Notes: generated by a model not told the origin, from the letters alone. A DNA stretch of 64,000 nt from Chaetoderma sp. LZ-2023a (GCA_034401795.1 CM067372.1:32813071-32877070), one strand, 5' to 3'. Positions 48,175 to 60,901 are shown, counted from the first letter of the stretch. Made by a program: numbers and translations.

Positions 48175-49087
48175 GAAAAATGTTCTGGCTAGTCTCCGGT
48201 CAGCATGTTTATGTGCAACGTGTGCAAGCTAAACATTATGAGGAATTGAAGTCAGATTTGTGAGCTGGAAGACTCGTGACACAAACCGATTTTAGAGAGC
48301 AATACACACATGTATAAAGCCCAAGATGAGATTCAGTCTGTATATTGGGATACAATTTACAGCTCAATGGTCTAATGTCAAAGATGCCGATATGGAAGTG
48401 CAAAAACTATGTGCATCGCCATATGCGATAATCTCTGATTACAAACGTCATGACAAATATGCTGTACAGTGTGTTTCAATCAGGCCATCATTAAAAATTT
48501 CAAACAAAAGCATACTACTGTCTGTGTAGAAATGTTGGAATATCAATCTGATGGTGCAGCCCAACATTTCAGACAAAAGTTCAGCTTGTGTGCTTTAACT
48601 ATGACAACATGTGGTATCCAGACGCGAGAGAAATACTAACCCTCCCTGGGACACAGAATGGACACTATTTTGAAGCAGTTCAACCGTATAAACTTAAATA
48701 TTCTATGCACTCTGCAATAGATGCCAAAAGCACCATCTTTTCATTCAAAGCGGGTGTAATACAAGATGCAGATTTAAGCCAACAGGGCATACATCCAATT
48801 CGTCGGACTTTGATACATCTTCATCTTCCAAACTTTTAATACTATCGATCAGAGGTTCGAAATTCTCAAAAAACATGAATTAGTCCCTGGAACTTTGCTT
48901 TGGCTTGATAACAGATCATTTTAGAAACAAGGAGTTCCAAGTGAGATGTCTCAGCCTAACTGTAAGAGGAAAGGAGTACAAGTTTGAACCTGAACGAGAC
49001 ATGGTGTGGTATACCCGTGAGAATGTGCTGTCAGTAATGTCAACAGTAACAACTCTAGTGAATAACAGAGGTCTTTACATTATTTAA
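48175..49087 (+). pseudogene. Transposase-like remnant of transposon B
   Basis: Shows HVYVQRVQAKHYEELKSDL, TQTDFREQYTHMYKAQDEIQ then SVYWDTI, and YQSDGAAQHFRQKFSLC, which align block by block with transposase A (HTHVKRIQSFKFEQ, VDFAENFTTKMQNEIQ then SAYW, MFSDGPSSQFK). The C-terminal FQVRCLSLTV then YKFEPERDMVWYTRENVLSV parallels VTIKFLKK...IFVWPETDDIDD of A. Many stops and frame changes; the SHGKG block is not found. Much older than A. Confidence 0.6.
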
Positions 49088-49629
49088 AGTCTGACTTAGG
49101 GTTAGTTGCAAGCTTGGGTTTGTGCTTATAGTGTTTCACAACCTTATAAATATGGAGCGAATACAGAAAATTATGTGCTAACATAATGTCCCGTCTGTCA
49201 CAATCCATGTCCCGTCTGTCACGCAACTATAACCCAGGATTCCAGAACTATTAGATGTTTAACCTTTATTTTATATAATGATTACTTGATAGTTATACTT
49301 ATATCTGTATTGCAGTAAGTCTAACTCTCTGTGCGAACAACACAATTTTTCATGATTGTGACCAAAGTACATGGTCAACCCTTGTCACATAATGCAGCTA
49401 GAGGTGCTATGAGTTTGTAGTTCAGAAATTGATCAATATTTCAACATATATATATAGATATAAAGTAGAATTAGTAGCCTACACTAACAAGACATGTATT
49501 TGTTTTGAGATTAGTATATTCTGTGTTTGGTCAGGGTTTATGTTGACACAGCATGGGTTGTATCTTTTGTCCCGTCTGTCACGCTGGAAATAACCGTGAG
49601 ACATTTTTTTAAATCACGAGAGCTCTGAG

Positions 49630-49706
49630 TTGTCATTGGATTAAAGCTGTCATGACGTCACAAATATAGCAGCTACTTGTATAGCGCGCACGACGAGATT
49701 CTCAAA
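49630..49706 (+). promoter_or_regulatory. Possible promoter with CCAAT and CRE boxes
   Basis: ATTGG (inverted CCAAT) at 49635, a perfect TGACGTCA at 49653 and a TATAG at 49690, all within 75 bp of the ATG at 49707. Suggestive, not proven. Confidence 0.3.
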
Positions 49707-49829
49707 ATGTCGTGCGCGTCCTCCCCACTCATACGGGATTGTCTTCAGCAGCAACATGAGGCGGCAGTCAGCCATGCCTACAAAGGAGGTGCTCCAAATT
49801 TGAAGGAATATTTAGAAAACCGATTATGA
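49707..49829 (+). CDS. Possible small ORF or first exon, 40 residues
   Basis: Encodes MSCASSPLIRDCLQQQHEAA, then VSHAYKGGAPNLKEYLENRL and a stop. Composition is protein-like and higher in GC than its flanks, and it follows a CCAAT/CRE group. It is not similar to any family I can name. It lies just beyond the last motif of transposon B and could be part of it, a host microprotein, or chance. Confidence 0.25.
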   Translation: MSCASSPLIRDCLQQQHEAAVSHAYKGGAPNLKEYLENRL

Positions 49830-49895
49830 TTATGGTCTCTGATGTCTGTTTGTCAAGGCGGACAGCTTTCCTGTGTGCCACTGCAACACCTTACA

Positions 49896-50110
49896 GATAT
49901 CTGAAGTGAGGCTGTTTTGCTAAGTCGGCCAGCTCCTGTGTGCATTACAGATATCTGAAGTGAGGCTGTTTTGCTAAGTCGGCCAGCTCCTGTGTGCATT
50001 ACAGATATCTGAAGTGAGGCTGTTTTGCTAAGTCGGCCAGCTCCTGTGTGCATTACAGATATCTGAAGTGAGACTGTTTTGCTAAGTCGGCCAGCTCCTT
50101 ATAACTTACA
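49896..50110. repeat. 54-bp tandem repeat, four units
   Basis: AGATATCTGAAGTGAGGCTG followed by TTTTGCTAAGTCGGCCAGCT and CCTGTGTGCATTAC; the middle units are identical. Being a multiple of three it gives an 18-residue repeat on the minus strand, not taken as a gene. Confidence 0.92.
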
Positions 50111-50159
50111 TATATCTAAAGTGAGGCCAATCGGTATCTTGAATGACATATAAAAGAAA

Positions 50160-50660
50160 AGATCTTTCCAGTTTATCCATCCATCATATGATATCATAAT
50201 TAACCACGTGCGGTGTATGATGACGTCATAATCAATGACGTCATGAATGACGCAGATAAGTTCGTCATGAACGCTTAATTCATGAATCCGTTTTCTCAGT
50301 CAATGATAATATGACGTCATAATCAACTGAGTGACGTGTATGCTGACATCATATTCATTACGTCATGAATGACTCGATTTAGGCAGGTTGTCTGAATTGT
50401 ATGTCTTTACTACTTAATAAACATGCTGTTGAATATTTTGAAACTAATTTAACTGGGCGCTGTTGCTGCCATTGGCAGCAACAGCACCCAGTTAAATTAG
50501 TTTCAAAATATTAAACAGCTTACCTGTATAGCTCTCATGAAATTGATAGTCAAGAAGTTCAAGGATCGATCGATCCCAACACGGACGAGGCGTGGGTGGA
50601 GCTTAACTAGGGATTGGCGGGGCATAGCTAAAACTGGAAAGGTCCATTGAATATGGCCTA
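50160..50660. mobile_element. Non-autonomous element with hairpin and CRE-like sites, inverse of 7700-8115
   Basis: TGACGTCA sites at 50222, 50238 and 50312, then the hairpin 50426-50519, then GATCGATCGATCCCAACACG and GTGGGTGGAGCTTAACTAGG, ending GGAAAGGTCCATT. The same modules occur at 7700-8115 in inverted order, so this is one dispersed family. Confidence 0.65.
50426..50519. repeat. Hairpin element, AACTGG arm variant
   Basis: AATTTAACTGGGCGCTGTTG with CAACAGCACCCAGTTAAATT. Compared with the copy at 7830, G to A on the left is matched by C to T on the right. Confidence 0.88.
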
Positions 50661-50935
50661 AGAGTTGTTGTACGAATTGTACGTTTTTACTATTTAATAA
50701 ACATTCTGTTGAATATTGTGAAGCGAGTTTGACTGGGGGCTGTCGCTGCCATAAACAACACCCAGTCAATTTAGGTTCAAAATATTCAACAGCTTACCTG
50801 TATAGTTTTCTGGAAATTGAGATTCAGAGAGTGCAGGGATCGATCGATTCCACCACGGACAAGCACGGGTGGAGCTTAGCTAGAGAGGGGCCGAGCATGG
50901 CTAAAACTGGATTCCTCCATTCGGTCAAATGTGAT
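50661..50935. mobile_element. Second copy of the hairpin-bearing element
   Basis: Hairpin at 50706-50792 (arms GTTTGACTGGGGGCTGT and ACAACACCCAGTCAAT, loop shortened), followed by GATCGATCGATTCCACCACG and GGGTGGAGCTTAGCTAG. It lies directly after the copy at 50160-50660. Confidence 0.6.
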
Positions 50936-52185
50936 GTTATCTCGTATCCAAAATAAGATTGACAGATTTACAGGATACTGGCAGCGTGGCTTCAAAGGAG
51001 GACGCCATATAGTTTAGGCACAACGTAAACTGCTTGCGGCGGTTCTATTAAAGCACTGAGTTTGCTACAAGGTAGGAATCAAGCGAGCACACTCAGCCCA
51101 TACTTATTCAGGAATAACACAACTTATGCGACAATTTTTTCCCTTTATTGATGCCATAGTCAAGCTGATGACGTGTGAGAAATGTCATTACAATCAGAAG
51201 AGGATATTAGCCTATAGTTAAGGGGGATGGACCACCAGGAAGGATTTTAAAGTTAATTTATAGCGAAATGATAATTCCTGTATTTAGACCTTAAAGATCT
51301 GAAGATTTTATCACCAGATTCCAGATTCTAAGTGGACGCGAGATGTATATGTAAATATATAATTGACGAAGTGTACTGGCAGGATCACTGGCATGACACA
51401 CTTAAATAAAAGGGCTATATCGTAAAATAGGACGTTTGCCTGAGCATGTCAATGGTACGGGTGTGCCAGGCACAGGAACTTATCATAGCTGTAAGCTGTC
51501 TTCTGTAACGTTATAATCTGCCAATGTGGCTTTTTGAGCCAGTGCCATGCCTATAAAACAATAATTAAATAGCAAGAGCCATTGTAACAATTCTAACCCT
51601 ATATGGAACTAATAACGTAATAACAATCAGTGCCACAGGTTTTTTCTTCTGTTTAATCTACCTGCGATAAGTCTAACCGTCCTCTTAATAACCACTGTAT
51701 CTCAAGTATGTGGTATTTCTATCACTACCTGCATGCATCGCCTTTCTATTATATTCCGGCAGTAACATTCCTTACTAATCTATACGGACGTCCAACATAT
51801 TATTGAGACACAACTTTCAGTTATCTGCCTCCGTGACTGCTTTAGAGACCTCAGCTCACCCAATAGCTCGTCCGTGAGCAAGGCTAAGTTAATAGCGGAT
51901 GGAACCACGCAACATACGGATTACAAAAACAAAACAAAATTGTTAGAATTAGAATCTTTCGGACTTTTCGATGGGACTATGGAGGGATGTAACCCGGATG
52001 ACTGATCGAGTTCGTCCTCGGACGGACACAGTCACCATACGGGCTACCTAACCAATCAAAATCAAACAAGTGCGCGCTGGTGCCTGCTCGGATGATGGCC
52101 AGAAGAGCAAATGGGTCCCAGGACCCGAAAGACCCCACAACCCAACCTCCCCACTCCCCCCAAAGGGGCCGGTGAGGTCTCTGAC
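50936..52185. other. No gene seen
   Basis: Mixed-composition DNA with no recognised exon or repeat. Confidence 0.4.
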
Positions 52186-52191
52186 CTAAAG

Positions 52192-52265
52192 CCACCCCCC
52201 CCCCCCCCCCCACATGGGTACAGCAGGTCATAAGACCGTACGCACCTACTCCCCCTCCCCCGACC
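52192..52265. repeat. Poly-C and C-rich tract
   Basis: A run of C (52194-52210) and CCCCTCCCCC nearby. A similar (CCCACC)n tract lies at 52870-52953. Both could fold as i-motif / G-quadruplex, but are most simply low-complexity DNA. Confidence 0.85.
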
Positions 52266-53160
52266 CAGCACCTACCCCATCCCTTCCCCACCCCAGTTAG
52301 CTCCAGGTTAGGCCATCGCCATCACCCACGCCCAAGCATGAGGAGCAACAGAAAAGTCATGGACAAGAACAGCAACATGAGACAAAATCGAGAGACAATG
52401 ATCAACACACACACACACAGAGAGACACAAGCTAATCCACAAACCGACGTCACAAGAATTCACAAGAATTCAACAGAAACCATAAAGGCCAGGCGTGAGT
52501 CTAGACCCTAGCATTGGGAACTAGCATATAAACGCCTTAAATACAACACACACACATGCTAAGTTAATACCGTCTTCGGTATAAAGGCAAAAATGTCCTC
52601 CTAGGTACTCAATACAGACTCAAATAATAATGTTTGATTGACGTATTGGTCGTGTCCCGATTTAACAGGTGTCATTCCAACAGTAATAATCAATACCTTC
52701 ACCAAATTTACTAAAGATGGCATTTCTTAGCAAGGCCAAGGCATGCCAGGCGGCCCGGTTCCAAAATGTCGCAGCTGGCACTACTAAGGGTGTCACAGCT
52801 ACAGAGCGAGCCCTGTGTAAATCCTTTCTTTGTATCAAATAAATCTTATTATAAAATTATGTTTCAACACACCCACCCACCCACCCCCCCCCCACCCCCA
52901 CCCCCCACCCCTCCCCCCCCCATCCACCCACCCCCACCCCCACCCCCACCCCATCGCCGGCATTTGATAGTATTGGAGAGAAACAACAAACTGCAGCTAA
53001 CATAAATTATCTTTCACTCCAGGATAGCTTGCCAGCTCTCTCTCAAAACATCTGTCATACAAGTTACTGACGTCATAGTCAAAATACGTCACTTGCTGCA
53101 ACAGCCCCGAGTCAAAATATTCTACAGTGTACATGTAGAGTTGCCTTAAAGTTGAAATTC
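52266..53160. other. No gene seen; (CCCACC)n at 52870-52953
   Basis: Low-complexity C-rich DNA and a short CA run (52407-52420); no exon. Confidence 0.45.
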
Positions 53161-53164
53161 TGGG

Positions 53165-54470
53165 AATTCCGCCTTTTATGTACCGAATGCCACTCACTAG
53201 GTGTATTAAATACCTCTCATTCAGTGTATGAAATATCAATCTTAGGGTGTATCAAAGACCAATCGTTAGCTGGGGGTGTATGAAATGCCTCTCATTTAGT
53301 GTATGATATATCAATCTTAGGGTGTATCAAAGACCACTCGTTAGGTATATGAAATACAATTTCTTGATTGCATCACATACCCATCTTTGGTCTTTAGAAT
53401 ACAGCTCCATGGTGTAGTGATTAGTGAATACCTTGACTAAGGCGTATCAGATACCCCTTCTTGGTAGTGTCAAATACACTTTGTTGTGCGCATCGAATAT
53501 CACGTCTTGCCGTAATCTAATAGCATGCCTTGTCTTAATCGAATATCACGTCTTGCCTTAATCGAATAGTATGCCTTGTCTTAATCGAATATCACGTCTT
53601 GCCTTAATCGAATAGCATGCCTTGTCTTAATCAAATAGCATGCCTTGTCTTAAATCGAATATCAGGTATTGCCTTAATCGAATAGCATGCCTTGTCTTAA
53701 ATCGAATATCAGGTCTTGCCTTAATCGAATAGCATGCCTTGTCTTAATCGAATATCACGTCTTGCCTTAATCGAATATCACGTCTTGCCTTAATCGAATA
53801 TCACGTCATGCCTTAATCGAATATCACGTCTTGCCTTAATCGAATAGCATGCCTTGTCTTAATCGAATAGCATGCCTTGTCTTAATCGAATAGCATGCCT
53901 TGTCTTAATCGAGTAGCATACCTTGTCTTAATCGAATAGCATGCCTTGTCTTAATCGAATAGCATGCCTTGTCTTAATCGAATAGCATGCCTTGTCTTAA
54001 TCGAATAGCATACCTTGTCTTAATCGAGTAGCATGCCTTGTCTTAATCGAATAGCATGCCTTGTCGTAATCGAATAGCATGCCTTGGGTGTTTCAAATAT
54101 CACACGTTGTGAATACCACATCTGGAGTCCATCAAATACCACTCTTTGAGGCATCGACTAGCATTACCTTGGTGTATCAAATGCCCTTCTTGAGTGTATC
54201 AAATGGCACTCCTTGACTGTATCGAATACGGCAGCTTGCGTGTATAGAAATTGATCTTTGGGTATTTCAAATACCATCCTTTGCGTGAATCAAATAGCAG
54301 TTTTTAGGTGAATCAAATACCAATCTTTGATTGCATCAAATGCCGATCACTGGTGGTATTAAATACCGATCGCTGGGGGTATCAGGGTATACACCTACTT
54401 GGGTCATTAATATCTTCATACACAGGCTACCAAACTGGGTGCATCAAATTTATACCGCTTCGTAGGTGTA
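53165..54470. repeat. 23-bp minisatellite with degenerate flanks
   Basis: The core, 53495-54085, is about 26 units of CTTGTCTTAATCGAATAGCA plus TGC, alternating with a second type (AATATCACGTCTTGCCTT). The flanks (53165-53490 and 54090-54470) are older, longer units around TGTATCAAATACC. The more recent type has overgrown the centre. Confidence 0.88.
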
Positions 54471-54479
54471 TGGCTATAT

Positions 54480-55480
<1,001 letters not shown>

Positions 55481-55487
55481 AAGGATT

Positions 55488-55665
55488 TAAATGAGCATAT
55501 TCACAGCAGCGCGCTTGAAAATAAAATTGTTAAAAGTGTATACGTTAAGTGTGTGGTTAGATGTAATGAAAGGAAATATATCTTAAGATATAGTGACTTC
55601 ATTCCCTATAATTAAATATAAAGTGTTTTAGTTGTGAAGTTAAATTAGGGACTAGTGTTCTCAAA
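55488..55665. mobile_element. MITE fragment, GCATATTCACA family
   Basis: GAGCATATTCACAGCAGC then GCTTGAAAATAAAATTGTTA, a GTATACGTTAAGTG segment and a tail GAAGTTAAATTAGGGACTAG. Related copies lie at 58471-58724 and 58836-59020. Confidence 0.6.
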
Positions 55666-56621
55666 TTGCAAAACTTATATTAATTTATAGGTCTACGCAG
55701 TGAAATCCACATATGCTAAGATTTCTTTTAGTCTAGGAACCCACTGGCATTTAATTAGACATTTGAGTACAAAAGGTTTAATGGCAGAAATTTAGTGATG
55801 GACCAGTGCGGGAATAAAAAGGGCCATTCTTAAGATTCAGAATTGGTGCTTACGGTAGGGGGCGCCACTAGAACATCCCTCAAAAACCTGTTTTAATCAA
55901 AATTTGATGTACAAGCTTAATTCTTTTCAGAATTGAATGGGGTCACGTAATTTGCAAAATTTTGTGACTTAAGAATGAAAAGGCTGGTGCAGTGTTAATT
56001 AAGAACGGTGTTAATTACTGTTAATTAGCACTTTTAATTAAACGTTTGAGTACACATTTGAAATTAAGTTTACAATGTAGACTAAGTTGCCAAGAAACAA
56101 AATCCATTGCTTAAGAACACATTTTATGGTTCATACTATGCTTAAGAACAGGTCAAAGTTCACCAGTCACATGACCGCTTAAATATAATTAGCATTTTAA
56201 TTAGACTCTTGACTACGAGTTTTAAACTAAGTTTGTAATATAGCCTAAGCTGCCAAGAACCAAATCCATTGCTTAAGGACAAATTTTGTGGTTCATTCTA
56301 TGCTTAAGAACAGGTCAAATGTAATCAGGTATGATAAAAAAGACCCGATGTGAGCCATTCACATTTTTGCGCCTGTACTTGATAGCATAAGCAGCATAAG
56401 ATGTAGCATGCACTTGTTTCCCCGTACGCCATACGACAGAATCTTTTAAACCAACTATCAGCAAATAGTCCCGGAATATTTAGATTTATGTTTAATCCAA
56501 AAATGTTATTCACAACGTTTTCTTGACGCAAAAAAATCTGCTAATAGGATACAAAAATAATCTACTGCAAATCTTGCGTGGTTAATTTGCAAATTTATCT
56601 GTGTGTGTGTTGATTTTCAGC

Positions 56622-56968
56622 CGTGGCGCCAGGAAATATTTGTTGGGAGTTGGGGTTGGGCTGTCAAAGAGATGGGCAGGTGTGTCTCAAGGAGCACGGT
56701 TGGTGGAATGTATGGGAAGGGATGGCGCCATGCCAAAATACGGATGATTCGGGGTCCACTCCTGGAAAACTTGAAAATTAGATACTCTGAGAAGTCAATT
56801 CCTGCTATCTGAATGATAAAAACATCGTTATTTTGCTTACTAAACAAAATAACCATATGAAATATCTTCATTCAAATTTTTATGGAGTATGCAAAGTATT
56901 CGTGGGCGGGAAATGTTCCCTCGCCACGTACAAACCCCCGCCCACCCACCACCGGTGGAGCCGCCACT
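56622..56968. mobile_element. Short hAT-like MITE candidate
   Basis: Begins CAGCCGTGGCGCCAGG and ends GGTGGAGCCGCCACTG. The ends are roughly inverted and have the CAG...GGCG look of hAT-type elements. No ORF of note. Confidence 0.35.
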
Positions 56969-57470
56969 GACAATGTCTATACTAAATTCATACAATTTTT
57001 GTTTTTAATGTTATTCGCATCATTAATGTGTCCCTTCTAATCTGGATACACAACTCATTTAATTACGATGTAGATCTGAACAAATCGACACGTTTTTGGG
57101 ATTATAGAAACAAGCCATCTCACGGACACATATGAGTTAAAATGATGATAACACAGTCTCGTATCGAAATGCAGCTTCACTCAGAAAATCTCCGTTTTTC
57201 CTTTCGACCATGAAATATCTGTCACTCAAGTATCTACGTCATAAACAAAATTCGTCACTTGTTAGTTAGCCGACATCACAATCAACCGACATAGGTGTGC
57301 CACAAACGCATCATCCTATTGCACCGTCCTCGCCGTCCTGCTCCGCCCCACATAAAGCGGAGCTATGTGAGTTGGCGTATGTTAGTACGATGCCACAAAC
57401 TGAGAAATGACCCAACAGAATCTACTGTCTGAATTCTATGTCTTTGGTGAATTTACAATTTCATAAACAT

Positions 57471-57563
57471 GCTGTTGAACATTTTGAAACTAATTTGACT
57501 GGATGCTGTTGGTATCATAGGGAGCAACAGCTCTCATTAAAATTTGTTCCTTAATGTTCAGCT
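57471..57563. repeat. Hairpin element, diverged copy
   Basis: GTTGAACATTTTGAAACTAA then TTTGACTGGATGCTGTT against GAGCAACAGCTCTCATTAAA. Right arm worn. Confidence 0.65.
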
Positions 57564-57805
57564 GCTTACCTATACAGTTATCTTGAAATTGATATTCAGG
57601 GTGTAATTAAAGTGTTAAAGTTCATTCAAATGCAGGCACAAATTTAGCAACGCTTAGCTAGATATTGGTGAGGCATAGGTTAAAATGGATCTATTGAGGC
57701 CAATCTTCAAACATAACGTCAAATTGCAACCGCATGGGCGTTTATAGCAAGTTTTATGACGTTTTCTGACCTTTTGTACTCAAATGTCTAATTAAATGCC
57801 AGTGG

Positions 57806-58122
57806 ACTCCCGGACTATTTCATTTCACTACATATAGGCACATGAGTTTATTCACACGAGGACACCATATGTCACAATCATCGCAGATGTTACATTCATC
57901 GCAAATATTATATTCATCGCGTAGCTATAAGAAAGATTTGTACATGATTGTTTCGTATAAAACTGGAAGCGATGATGTGGAATAAAGCCAATGAACATGT
58001 CCTATGTTTTTGACAGCAGGCCACGAAAATTACACGTTCCCGCGGTCCGGGGGGCAACCACTTTTTACCGCAGGTTAACCAAGTTTTAACACATTAGCAC
58101 ATTGGTTGCCATGGGGGGGGGG
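57806..58122. other. No gene seen
   Basis: Includes GGGCAACCACTTTTTACCGC with a loose inverted partner TGGTTGCC at 58103, and a G run at 58113-58123. Confidence 0.4.
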
Positions 58123-58225
58123 GCCAGTCATTCCAGTGGTAAATTTTCAAAAATGGTCTTCTCTTGGTCTGCAAATGGACAATTCTCAAGACCACTAAAG
58201 AAGCCGTTTTTTTTGGCTCAACAAT
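58123..58225. mobile_element. TTAA foldback MITE, right half only
   Basis: GGCCAGTCATTCCAGTGGTA, AAATGGTCTTCTCTTGGTC and TGCAAATGGACAATTCTC follow the right arm of the copies at 78 and 12276. The left arm is missing, cut at the G run. Confidence 0.65.
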
Positions 58226-58470
58226 ACATATTTTCAACAGAATTTACAGAAATGGGGCAACCTGGAAGTACAGCCTAATTTAAATGACATACTTGCCCCT
58301 GGAGGCAACAAAATATTGTTCTAAATTTCGATCCCTGGACAGCAGCTTTGTGCCAATATATATTGTAAATCACATAAATCTTGAGACAAAACAATAACCT
58401 CTTAAAGGTGCACGTTCACAGCAGAATGCTTGAAAGTAACATTATTTAAACTGTATACTTTTAGTAGCCT

Positions 58471-58724
58471 AAATGTGCATATTCACACCAGAATGCTTGA
58501 AAATGAAACTTTTTAAATTGTATACTTTGAAAGGCTTAAAATGTGCGACTAGATGAAACGAAATAATTCTTAACCTATATGATGATTTGTACAAATTATA
58601 ATAAAATTCATCATATTTTAAGATTTATTTCGTTTCATTACATCGGCACACAATCTAGTCGTCTAAAAGTATACAATTTACATTTTTTATTTTTACACAT
58701 TCTGGTGTGAATTTTCACCTTTAA
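58471..58724. mobile_element. Foldback MITE, GCATATTCACA family
   Basis: The left arm (58471-58595) and right arm (58600-58724) are inverted copies: GTGCATATTCACACCAGAAT against ATTCTGGTGTGAATTTTCAC, and AACGAAATAA against TTATTTCGTT. A partial extra left arm precedes it (58405-58470). Confidence 0.75.
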
Positions 58725-58835
58725 ATGCTACGTTTTCTGGCGGTCCTGAATGTACAATTCGTACAACAATATGTAAAATATCAATTATACCGTTGTATTA
58801 ATTATCATTGTTTTATTTATGTTGTTCACATAAAT

Positions 58836-59020
58836 TTAAAGGTGCATATTCACATCAGAATGCTGGAAAATAAAGTTGTTAAAATTGTATATACCCTTAG
58901 AAGCTTAAATTGTGTGACTAGGTGTAAAAAATCGAAATAAATCGTAACATTTGGTGATTTCGATCCAATTTTCTAAGTTGTGAAATTGAATTAGAGACAC
59001 GAGTCCCTAATTCAAATTCA
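58836..59020. mobile_element. MITE fragment, GCATATTCACA family, one arm
   Basis: AAAGGTGCATATTCACATCA, the CTTAAATTGTGTGACTAGG segment and the tail GTTGTGAAATTGAATTAGAG, as in 55488-55665. Confidence 0.65.
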
Positions 59021-59289
59021 GAAATCAAACAAGGGCCTTAACGCTCACATGGACCATTAGCATTTGATCTAAAGCATTTGAACAGACATAATACTTTAAA
59101 TTCAGCGGTAACAAGACATAAAATACACAATTGGAATTCAGCAGATATGATATTTAGCGGGAAATTAATGATGGGCATTGACCACGCGATCAGATTTTGA
59201 TTGCACCACGACAACCATGTTTTATTAAGCAACAAATTGTCTTCACTCTTCCTGAGATGTCAGTTTTGAGAACAAGACAGTCACTGGAA

Positions 59290-59960
59290 CAAGCGGTTAA
59301 TGAGCAGTAGCGTTGTAAATGATTTCCCGACATTTTCCGGAAAATCCAAGATGGCTACCAAAAAAAGAATGAAGCGGTCAAATTTTGTATACAATTCTGA
59401 ATTCAGAATTTTCGGAAAATCGAAAAACGGCCGCCGGAAAAATTGACCAATCACAATGCTGCATAAAAGCTCTGAAACCTACCATCCTAGTATCCTTTCA
59501 GTCAAGCCTGGTTGAAATTGCCCAAGCAGTTAGTGAAGAGTAGCATTTTAAACGATTTCAGAAAACTCAAAATGGCTGCCGTATTGTGTAGAGTAGTTCC
59601 GGAGCATACCGCTCTACAGTCCCTCCTGCCGAGTTGGCTTGAAATTGGCCAAGTGGTTAATGGGGAGTAGGGTTTTAACTGATGTCCAGAAATCTTTGTA
59701 AAATCCAAGATGACCGTCGGAAAAATGGACCTATCAAAATTCTGTATATTAGTTCTGATGCACCCCACTATAGGGGGTTTCCAACCAAGTTTGCTTGAAA
59801 ATTTCTCAAGTGGTTAATGAGGGGTATGCTTTTAACTGATTTCCAGAGATTTTCGGAAAATCCAAGATGGCCACCGGAAATATTGACGAATCAAAATTCT
59901 CGTTAGATGTGGTGAAGCCTACCAGTATAGAATTAGTCCTCTCATATTAAATGTTTTTCA
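59290..59960. repeat. 165-bp type repeat, about four diverged units
   Basis: Each unit has AAGTGGTTAATGAG, a 'gttttaac.gatttcc' phrase, GGAAAATCCAAGATGGC, and (in part) ATCAAAATTCT. A relative is at 6650-6890. I associate this sequence with mollusc genomes. It directly precedes the exchanger exon. Confidence 0.75.
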
Positions 59961-59987
59961 AACACGTTAATGCTCTTGTTTTCACAG

Positions 59988-60751
59988 TTTGAGCAGAACC
60001 CCTTGACGTGGCCAGAACTGCTCGAGTGACGGCACGATGGCGGGCGGTATGTCGACCAGTGTTGATGAACTGGTCTTGACGGCGCTAAGCAACTACACAT
60101 GTTCCAATAAAGGTCTATTATTGCCCCTCATTTCCGAGTATACGTGGTCAGTCGGTGCACGTGCCTTCCTGTATCTCGTAGCGATGCTGTGGTGTTTCGT
60201 TGCTGTCGCGATCATCGCTGACGTCTTCATGTGTGCCATCGAGAAAATCACGAGCAAAACGCGGATCGTGAAGATTGCAGACAGTAAATCTAATGATGGT
60301 TTTCAGGAGATCGAAGTTAAGGTCTGGAATGATACTGTAGCGAACCTAAGTTTGATGGCTCTTGGTACTAGCGCACCGGAGATACTGCTTAATGTCACAG
60401 AAACATTGGGCCGGGGTTTCAGACCAGGTGTACTGGGACCTGCAACGATAGTAGGATCAGCGGCCTTCAATCTGCTGTGTATTACCGCGATCTGCATTAT
60501 AGCCATACCGAAAAACGAGACACGAAAAATTCAGCAAATTAATGTTTACGCCGTGACATCTTTTACGTGTATTTTTGCCTATATATGGATGTTAATAGTA
60601 CTAATGGCGGTCAGTCCAGATGTGATAGAACTGTGGGAAGCTATCGTGACATTTCTCATGTTCCCGTTGCTGATCGTTGTTGCATATTTCGTGGATAAGT
60701 CGCCATGGTGCTCTCGGAGGAAGACGGATTCAACAGTAGAAATTGGGCTAA
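59988..60751 (+). CDS. SLC8-type Na+/Ca2+ exchanger, N-terminal exon
   Basis: The acceptor TTGTTTTCACAG ends at 59987; ATG at 60037 in GCACGATGG context; the donor is AGTGAGTT with GT at 60752, leaving 238 codons plus one base. An N-glycosylation site (NYT, residues 19-21) precedes NKGLLLP, the exchanger extracellular segment. Predicted membrane spans are near residues 42-62, 95-118, 132-157, 167-191 and 200-219. The alpha-1 ion-binding repeat is clear: VWNDTVANLSLMALGTSAPE with the key Glu at 115, then GPATIVGSAAFNLL. Na+/Ca2+ exchangers extrude Ca2+ at the plasma membrane using the Na+ gradient. No cleavable signal peptide is evident, unlike mammalian NCX1. After the fifth span KSPWCSRRK stands where NCX1 has its longer basic XIP segment. 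The regulatory loop and second half (alpha-2) are not in the window. Confidence 0.92.
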
Positions 60752-60901
60752 GTGAGTTCAGAATATATTACCATATCGAATAGATTATCATGTCTGATTA
60801 GAAAACAAATATACATCATACTGGTGTTATCGAAGAGATAGAAGGGTGTATTGAATATACTCACAAATAACATAACATGTTTCCGCAGCAAAATAAACCG
60901 T

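Larger units (their letters stand above)
47723..49583 (+). mobile_element. DNA transposon B, decayed relative of A
   Basis: Bordered by copies of TGTCCCGTCTGTCAC: a palindromic pair at 47770-47808 and forward copies at 49187, 49208 and 49567. A degenerate transposase region lies between. Tandem CTCCTCGTGTGACAGAAGAT repeats at 47425-47500 may belong to its left end. Termini are not defined. Confidence 0.6.
55741..57805. mobile_element. Possible element bounded by a 36-bp perfect inverted repeat
   Basis: Positions 55741-55776 (starting CCACTGGCATTTAATTAG) and 57770-57805 (ending CTAATTAAATGCCAGTGG) are exact reverse complements. Diverged direct copies of the same phrase occur at about 56033 and 56193 within a repeat of about 160 bp (TGCCAAGAAC.AAATCCATTG). 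No transposase is seen. It may be a non-autonomous transposon or an inverted pair of one repeat. Confidence 0.45.

Noticed and set aside
51977-52291. Glycine-rich 104-residue minus-strand frame
   Set aside because: Arises from a poly-C tract; no protein features.
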